DNA from: Peromyscus leucopus
Taxonomy: Eukaryota; Chordata; Mammalia; Rodentia; Cricetidae
NCBI RefSeq assembly: GCF_004664715.2
Contig: NC_051071.1
Coordinates: 5,707,062-5,771,061 of the forward strand
DNA length: 64,000 bases
Reading direction: 5' to 3'
The translations under genes and the position numbers were made by a program. The notes under the pieces are model-generated. The model was not told the origin of the DNA and searched no databases. It saw only the letters and a program-made list of their open reading frames with translations. Positions 57,849 through 64,000 of the stretch are shown here, piece by piece; position 1 is the stretch's first letter, and each line of letters starts with the position of its first letter.

Positions 57849-57993
57849 AATTACTTCATACAACACACATACAAAAGAAACAAAAGGATTATATGAAGAT
57901 GAAATAAGCAAAATGTTCAATGTTTGAATGGTAAACCATTTACTATTAACCATCAGTATTTTTAGAGCATAGTAACCCTGCAAATAGTAGAAA

Positions 57994-58040
<47 letters not shown>

Positions 58041-58175
58041 GACAGGGTTTCTCTGTGTAGAAACCCTGGCTGTCCTGGAACAAAATCTGTAGATCAGGCT
58101 CTCCTTGAATTGAGAGATCCAATTGCCTGCCTCCTGAGAGCTGGGATTAAAGGTGTGCACCAACTTTGCCTGGCT
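57994..58175 (-). mobile_element. B1 SINE with (ATT)n tail
   Basis: (ATT)15 at 57994-58038 (tail complement), then 'aagacagggtttctctgtgta', 'ctggctgtcctggaacaaaat', 'agctgggattaaaggtgtgca'. Confidence 0.88.
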
Positions 58176-58532
58176 AAAATATTTTTTAATACCTAAAAAT
58201 TTTGTGGAGTCCTAACTTCTTGTCACAGCATCATAGTTCCCAGTTTGTCACACTGCTGACTGCTAACAATAGGAGTCTAAATGTAAGTTTGACCATTATC
58301 TTCATTTCTATTTATATTGTTTTCAACTTTTGTACTTGATCTGTTTTGTTAGGGTTAAGTAGCTAGGCAACAATAACTGACAGTATGAGAAAAGACTTCT
58401 CACAGAAATGTTACTTTTCACTCAGAGGGTCACATAGCTTTTGGGACTCAACCACTGACTTACTAGACATCAACTATCATTTCCTTTTGAGAAAACCAAT
58501 AAAGAGGCAGGTTTCTTTTAAAACCTCATGTA

Positions 58533-58738
58533 GAGCAAGAGAGATGGTTTTGTGGCTAAGAGCATAGACCTGAGTTTGGTGCCCACCACCTAAGTTGGGC
58601 AGCTCACAACCACATGTAACTCCAGCTCCAGAGGGATTCCATACTTCTGACCTCTGATCGATCACCTGCACTCATGTGCACATGCCCTTGCCTGCCTCCC
58701 ACCCCCAGTTAAAAATAAACAAATAAATCTTTAAACTC
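58533..58738 (+). mobile_element. B3 SINE
   Basis: 'gcaagagagatggttttgtgg', 'gagtttggtgcccaccaccta', 'gtaactccagctccagaggga', tail 'aaataaacaaataaatcttt'. Confidence 0.85.
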
Positions 58739-58939
58739 TCATGCTTCATACTAAATATTCCATTTTGGATTACCACTACAACTACAGAATAAAATCCAAA
58801 TTGGTTATGCAGGTATCTAAGGCTCAAATCATTCTGACTCTGACTTCCTAAAAAATATGCGCGGGTAAAACAACAAAACCTGAATTAAAGTAATTGAGTG
58901 CCCTTACATCATCAATTTCTTTCCTTTCCTTTTCTTGGT

Positions 58940-59095
58940 TTTTGCTTTTGTTCTTATTGAGAGACAGGGGTTTGTGTGGCTCTGGATGGCCTGAAGCTCA
59001 GTAGGTAGACCAGGCTGGTCTCAACACACCTTTGCATGCCATTTGCCTTTGCTTTCCAAGTGCTGGAAGTAAAGTTGTCGACTGCCACAACAATC
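58940..59095 (-). mobile_element. B1/B4-type SINE, diverged
   Basis: 'ttgagagacaggggtttgtgt', 'gtagaccaggctggtctcaac', 'aagtgctggaagtaaagttgt'. Confidence 0.7.
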
Positions 59096-59107
59096 TGTAA
59101 GAAAACT

Positions 59108-59265
59108 TTTTTTTTTTTGGTTTTTCGAGACAGGGTTTCTCTGTGTAGCTTTGCACCTTTCCTGGAACTCACTTGGTAGCCCACGCTGGCCTCGAACTCA
59201 CAGAGATCCACCTGCCTCTGCCTCCCGAGTGCTGGGATTAAAGGCGTGCGCCACCACCGCCCGGC
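59108..59265 (-). mobile_element. B1 SINE (cricetid-type, young)
   Basis: 'ggtttttcgagacagggtttc', variant 'tagctttgcacctttcctgg', 'aggcgtgcgccaccaccgccc'. Flanks share 'aaaactttttt' (59102 and 59267), a target duplication. Confidence 0.96.
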
Positions 59266-59384
59266 AAAAACTTTTTTATACACTCAGTACTCTATTCCCC
59301 ACATAACTAACTTTGAAGCCAACACTCTAAATTTTTTGAACTATTATGTTTTGTTTTTGTTTTTGTTTTTCTTCAATTAAAGCA

Positions 59385-59710
59385 ACTACAACAACTGGGC
59401 CTGTTGGCACATACCTGTAACTACAGTTACTGAGGAGTAGGAGGCAGGATAATTGCAAGGTAAAGGTCTGCCTGGGTTCCACAATGAGTTTAAAGTCAGT
59501 CCTGGAAACTTAGCAAGTCTCTGTCCCAAAGCTAAAAGCTAAAAATGGATTTGAGATATCATTCAAAGGTAAAGCTTTTGCCTAGCACGTGTGATGCTTA
59601 ATCAACTCAAAGAAATAACAAAAATACCTGGCCAGGGTGCAACTCAATAGCACAGAACTGGCTTAACCTGTATGAGACCCTGGACTTGATTCCTCAGCAC
59701 TGCAAAAATT
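59385..59710 (+). mobile_element. B4-type SINE with two ID-like pieces
   Basis: 59385-59535 'actgggcctgttggcacatac...gtaggaggcaggataattgca'. 59545-59605 ('gatttgagatatcattcaaag') and 59632-59705 ('tgtatgagaccctggacttga') are ID-like. All decayed. Confidence 0.5.
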
Positions 59711-59974
59711 ATTACAGTCCTTTTCTTCTTATTATCTGGGCCTAATCCTTCACCAGCTCTTTCAACTCTAACTTTAAAATCCACTTAGGAAAACTATCCT
59801 TTCAGGTATAATTTCTATAATTTGTCCTGAGCCATTTCTCCATGTAGGGCATTGACTTCTTTGAGTGGGATTATTCAAGGCCATCTACCCAGTGGAAAAG
59901 ATTGTGCTAATCTTTGTACATAAAAGTAAAAACCTTTAAGATCTTAAAACAAAAACAAAAACAAAAAACCTTTT

Positions 59975-60110
59975 AGGGGTTAGAGATGTTACACTGGCTG
60001 CTCTTCCAGAGGACCCCGGTTCAATTTCCAGCACCCACATGGCCCTCTTCTGGCCTCCGCAGGTGCAGGCAAAACACACACATAAAATAAATAAATTTGT
60101 TTAAACTCAT
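59975..60110 (+). mobile_element. B2/B3 SINE with deletions
   Basis: 'aggggttagagatgttacact', 'ctgctcttccagaggaccccg', 'gttcaatttccagcacccaca', 'ccctcttctggcctccgcagg', tail 'ataaaataaataaatttg'. Confidence 0.85.
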
Positions 60111-60397
60111 CTGTCTCTTTCAACATCTCCGAGTCCCCTTAATCAACTGTCTGCTTGGACTACAGCATGATCCCAACCCCAAATATTCTTTCATTTATCT
60201 GAAGACTGATATAATGTATTTTGGATCATTTTTTTGTTAGTTTGTTTCAGGCAAGAGTACAAATCAAGTCCCCTTTATCACATTTGGGGAAACTGCAGGG
60301 GTCAGCACATTTGGAGTGCAATGGATAAACCTCATCCTGAGAAAACCACCTTTGTGATCATGGTATCGCCCCTGCCAGGTAATCTGAAAATTCTTCC

Positions 60398-60480
60398 AAG
60401 GACCGGGAAGTAGGTCAATGGCAGAGTGATTACTTAGCACTGGATTTGACACCCCACCCCCCAACACACACACCACAAAC
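60398..60480 (+). mobile_element. ID-type relic
   Basis: 'gaccgggaagtaggtcaatgg' and 'actggatttgacaccccaccc', then a CA-rich tail. Confidence 0.5.
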
Positions 60481-60984
60481 AGAACCAAAACCAAGCCACT
60501 TCAAAAATTTTCAAACTTAATTTAAAAAACAAAACAACCCTAAAGAAGATTAGGAGCAGCCTGTAAACAACAGCCTACTAATTACTGGGCCAATGAATAC
60601 TGTGGGCAGTTCAACAAAGCTGACTTAAGCTTTGTTCATAATTTCTTTCTACCAAGGGGGTGGTCCCTTGCTGGAGCAAAAAGTTCATTTTATGATTCTT
60701 AGAGAGGATCTGCTTTACTAACTCAAACCCTACCACTAGCTCCAGATGCTTAATATTAAGACTTCATTTACAATATATACACGAAGATAAAAATCAATAA
60801 GTGAAATAAATAAGACTTCATTTATTTCACTTGCTTTAAAGTCCAAGTTTAAAAAAACAAAACAAAAAGGCCCAGAACAGCACACAGAATGCTGTCATGT
60901 GTGCCTACACAAGGGAGAGTATGCCTACACAGTCTGTTTACATATGCATCACTGGAAGACGATGGACTATAAGAAAATGGGAAG

Positions 60985-61150
60985 GTGATTGGCATGGTGG
61001 CTCATACATTTAATCCCAGCACTTGAGAGACAGAGGCAGACAGACCTATCTCTACGAGTTTGAGGCCAGCTCAGTCTACACAGTGAGCTCCAGGACAGCC
61101 AAGGCTACAGAGTGAGACCCTATTTCAAAAACCAACCAACCAATAACAAA
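60985..61150 (+). mobile_element. B1 SINE
   Basis: 'gattggcatggtggctcatac', 'catttaatcccagcacttgag', 'gagtttgaggccagctcagtc', 'gagaccctatttcaaaaacc'. Confidence 0.9.
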
Positions 61151-61164
61151 AACAAAGAAAGAAA

Positions 61165-62030
61165 ATGGTAATGACTGTTAGCAATACAAACCATATGGAC
61201 TAGAGGTAGGAGAGACTTCAAACACTCATTTTTAATTACCCATGTCAACACACTGCACATAAAAAAGATTTATTTAATTACCAAGCCTCACACTAAAAGA
61301 GGAATGCAAGCCTGCTCAATGTCTCACTTTCTGGAAAGAACCCTCACTTTCTGGCCCAAAACACCAAATAATAATAAAAACACAAAACAGTCAGCAGGCA
61401 GTGGCCTGATTTCTTTTTTTTGATGGCCAATCCTTCACCACGTCCTCTAGTAGTCCCTTGAAAACATACCAGAGTTCTGCTTCAAGTCTATTTACCAGAT
61501 TTTCATTTCTTGAATCACAATTACTCCAAAAGGTTTTCCCACCCAAAGCTTTTTTGTCCCACCATGCTCCTCTCATTATTACTCATGTTGCTGTCACACT
61601 GGTTTCCTTAAACACAGTATCACTTTCATCATTTTAGGTCTCCAATAAGAATTGATAATGGCCCACTCTTGCTTGGTACACCAAACTCTCAAATAAAAAA
61701 CAAACAAACAAAAACTTCTGTGAATAGACTGCAATTCAAGCAGGTATATTATTGATTTCAGCGACTACCATCTCTACCAAGAATGAAGTTCTTATAGATT
61801 CCAGCCTCTAACACTTTCTCCTGTCTCTAATTTTCTACTGCCCACACCTGTGGAATACAAGTTTGCTGTTTATAGTATTTCGTGTTGTAATATACCTGTT
61901 TCACATGCATTTTCACTGAGGTCTAGGCTAAAAAATGTATTAGGTATCTTATTATTCTATTGTTTCACCAGGGTGAGGACTAATCTTTTAGACTCATGAG
62001 CACAAAACTATGTTAAATATGCATTTATAT
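61165..62030 (-). other. PPP4R3B 5' intron, nothing recognised
   Basis: AT-rich; no SINE, exon or pseudogene identified. The 61391-61576 antisense open stretch has no support. Confidence 0.4.
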
Positions 62031-62044
62031 AGGAATACTATGAT

Positions 62045-62213
62045 AGCCGGGCAGTGGTGGCGCACGCCTTTAATCCCAGCACTCGGGAGGCAGAGGCAGG
62101 CGGATCTCTGTGAGTTCGAGGCCAGCCTGGTCTACATAGTGAGTTCCAGGAAAGGCGCAAAGCTACACACAGAAACCCTGTCTCGAAAAACAAAAAAACA
62201 AACAAACAAAAAA
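62045..62213 (+). mobile_element. B1 SINE (cricetid-type, youngest in window)
   Basis: 'agccgggcagtggtggcgcac' to 'cctgtctcgaaaaac', with the 'aggaaaggcgcaaagctacac' variant and a CAAACAAA tail. A 14-bp target duplication flanks it: 'aggaatactatgat' (62031-62044) and 'aggaatactataat' (62214-62227), one difference. Confidence 0.97.
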
Positions 62214-62227
62214 AGGAATACTATAAT

Positions 62228-63365
62228 ATGTTGACTTCTGATTTCGTCAAGATCAGCAGGATTGATTTTAAGTAACTAAACTCTGAAACATGTATCAGAC
62301 ACTTTGTTTCACGCTGTACTGCATAAACATTTTCTTTTCTTCCTAGTGTGTCAGTGTATTAAGGAAACACATCTCCTTTCCGTCTCTCCCCTTTTCAGTA
62401 TTAGACAGGGTAGGAAATACTGTGAGTCACTGACAGCCTTCAGCTCTTCAGTTATCTGACAACGACTTATTCTAACACATTTTAAGCAAGCCCATTAATC
62501 CAGAACTTTGCTTTTGGGAAAGGGAAACCAATGTATTCTGAGCAAACAATTAAGCAGTTCGATAATTTTAGGACTGTAACTGTGAATATTAAATAATTAT
62601 CTGAATTTATTCAACATATTTTAATATAGAAAAATATTCTATAAACAAGCCATTTGCTCATGTTTTTAATTAAAAACCCAGCTATGAATAACATTTTTTT
62701 TTTAAATTTTGGCAGCTTTCTAGAATAATCTTTAAAATCTCAAATGTTGATAATGTGATAATTCTAGTAAACATAAAAATAATGGTGTATTAAAATTCCA
62801 ACTCGTGTAACCTGATAAAAAGTGCAACCTGAGCAAGACTTTGGTTAAAATAGGAAAAAACTGCACGTATTACAAAGAAACTAAATTTAACTCCAAATGG
62901 CTCTATGACTTCCACTAGAAAGGTCCTCCCAATTTAAAAAAGATTAAAGAAAATAAAACAGGTGACTCCATTTACATGTTTTCACTCCTGTATTCACACA
63001 ATGCTTTTCCATATTCCTTTCATTACCAAAGAATTCTCTTATAACTCTTAGAGTGATGTATGTGTGTGCATGTAGGGGATGTATATGAAAGTGTCATAAA
63101 GATATGCAGCCTTGAACTACATTACTTAAATGTGACTGGTTAGAGAACATTTTCAGATGCCATAAATCTTTAAAATTTATTTTCTCCAATACTTTGCATT
63201 ACTTAAGTGTATTAAAAAAATCCAATTTATCAGGAACTGGTTTTCTAGATAGTAACATTATACATGAAAGTATGCTTCAAAATTCTTAAGTATTAAAAGA
63301 ACCATTGCCCATTTTTTAAGTGATAGAGAACTGTTTTATAAATATGACCTCTTCTTTTTCTTTTT
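62228..63365 (-). other. PPP4R3B 5' intron, nothing recognised
   Basis: Over 1.1 kb of AT-rich, apparently unique sequence without repeats or coding signal; any regulatory role cannot be read from one sequence. Confidence 0.4.
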
Positions 63366-63518
63366 TTCCTCTTGGAGACAAGGTTTCTCTGTGTATAGTT
63401 TTGGAGCCTGTCCTGGATCTTGCTCTATAGACCAGGCTGGCCTTGAACTCACAGAGATCCTCCTGGCTCTGCCTCCTGAGTGCTGGGATTAAAGGCGTGC
63501 ATCACCGCCATCTGGCTA
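63366..63518 (-). mobile_element. B1 SINE (cricetid-type)
   Basis: 'ggagacaaggtttctctgtgt', variant 'tagttttggagcctgtcctgg', 'gctgggattaaaggcgtgcat'. Confidence 0.93.
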
Positions 63519-64000
63519 ATATGATCTTTTCAATAGTAATAGTAGCTAAAAGATCACTTACACAAGTTAAGAATTGTTATTACAACTAAATGTGTAGGGA
63601 ACTGCTCATGACTTAGGAGTCACACTTAGCAATGTCCTAATCATTTTATATTCATATAGGTAGGGAAAGAAAGATGGCAAAATGTTAGTATTTCTCCACC
63701 AACAAGCAAAAGCTCACAAAACTCCATGCAAACACAGATAACTATCAGCCTAGTTGAGTTAGAAATCACATTTGTTTAAATTTCCTTAAACATATCTAAG
63801 ATACAGAGAAACATTCAAATATTCAAGACAAATGTTTTAATTGAATTATTCACCAAAAGACAGACACATATAAAAATTGTCTAAGAGGAAAAAAAGCTAC
63901 CAGTTGAATACTAAAATATTTCAAGGAAATAAGAATGTACTGCATGCATAATTATTTACATTAAAATTTTTAAGATTAGTAAGCTTTGCAATAAATGTGA
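63519..64000 (-). other. PPP4R3B 5' intron, right edge
   Basis: AT-rich, nothing recognised; the intron continues past the window. Confidence 0.4.

Noticed and set aside
57819..58163. 114-codon antisense frame with an Ile run
   Set aside because: Ile run is the (ATT)n tail; the rest is B1.
58954..59283. 109-codon antisense frame
   Set aside because: Two B1-type SINEs read in antisense.

Overview
This window is ordinary euchromatic DNA from a rodent, almost certainly of the hamster/vole/deer-mouse kind (Cricetidae). It is full of B1, B2, B3, B4 and ID SINEs. Several young B1 copies carry the variant middle 'caggacaggctccaaagctacac' or 'aaaggcgcaaagctacac', which I associate with cricetids rather than Mus or Rattus (my recall, not a search). 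Exons are short, separated by introns with GT-AG ends, and the intervening DNA is AT-rich.

Two convergent protein genes are present. On the + strand, positions 2531-6894 hold the last four coding exons of CFAP36 (CCDC104/BARTL1), an ARL3-binding ciliary protein. A polyadenylation signal lies at 6935. On the - strand, 52844 down to 10513 holds 14 coding exons of PPP4R3B (SMEK2), a regulatory subunit of protein phosphatase 4. They encode 754 residues including the true C-terminus; a 3' UTR probably runs to about 8284. The first ~66 codons of PPP4R3B (start of the EVH1/PH-like domain) lie beyond the right edge, so 52845-64000 is all intron. The order CFAP36 > < PPP4R3B is the known mammalian arrangement (human 2p16.1).

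Every exon was checked by reading phase: codons split across each junction rejoin, and each exon length matches its codon count. No frameshift or stop was found in either gene, so both look functional.

The rest is introns, a ~1.3 kb intergenic gap, and repeats. The PPP4R3B intron at 34348-40697 carries a cluster of LTR-type insertions: an internally deleted ERV2-like element with a Lys-tRNA-type primer binding site, a solo LTR with a 6-bp target duplication, and a mosaic LTR-like element that has absorbed B1 sequence. An old L1 (12530-14145), several rodent L1-type 3' ends and many SINEs account for most other intron sequence. I found no bacterial-type system, CRISPR array or tRNA/rRNA gene, and no evidence for an undescribed functional system. 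The most interesting leads are a possible in-frame alternative acceptor in CFAP36, two unexplained antisense open stretches that could be processed-pseudogene relics, and the nested retroelement structures.
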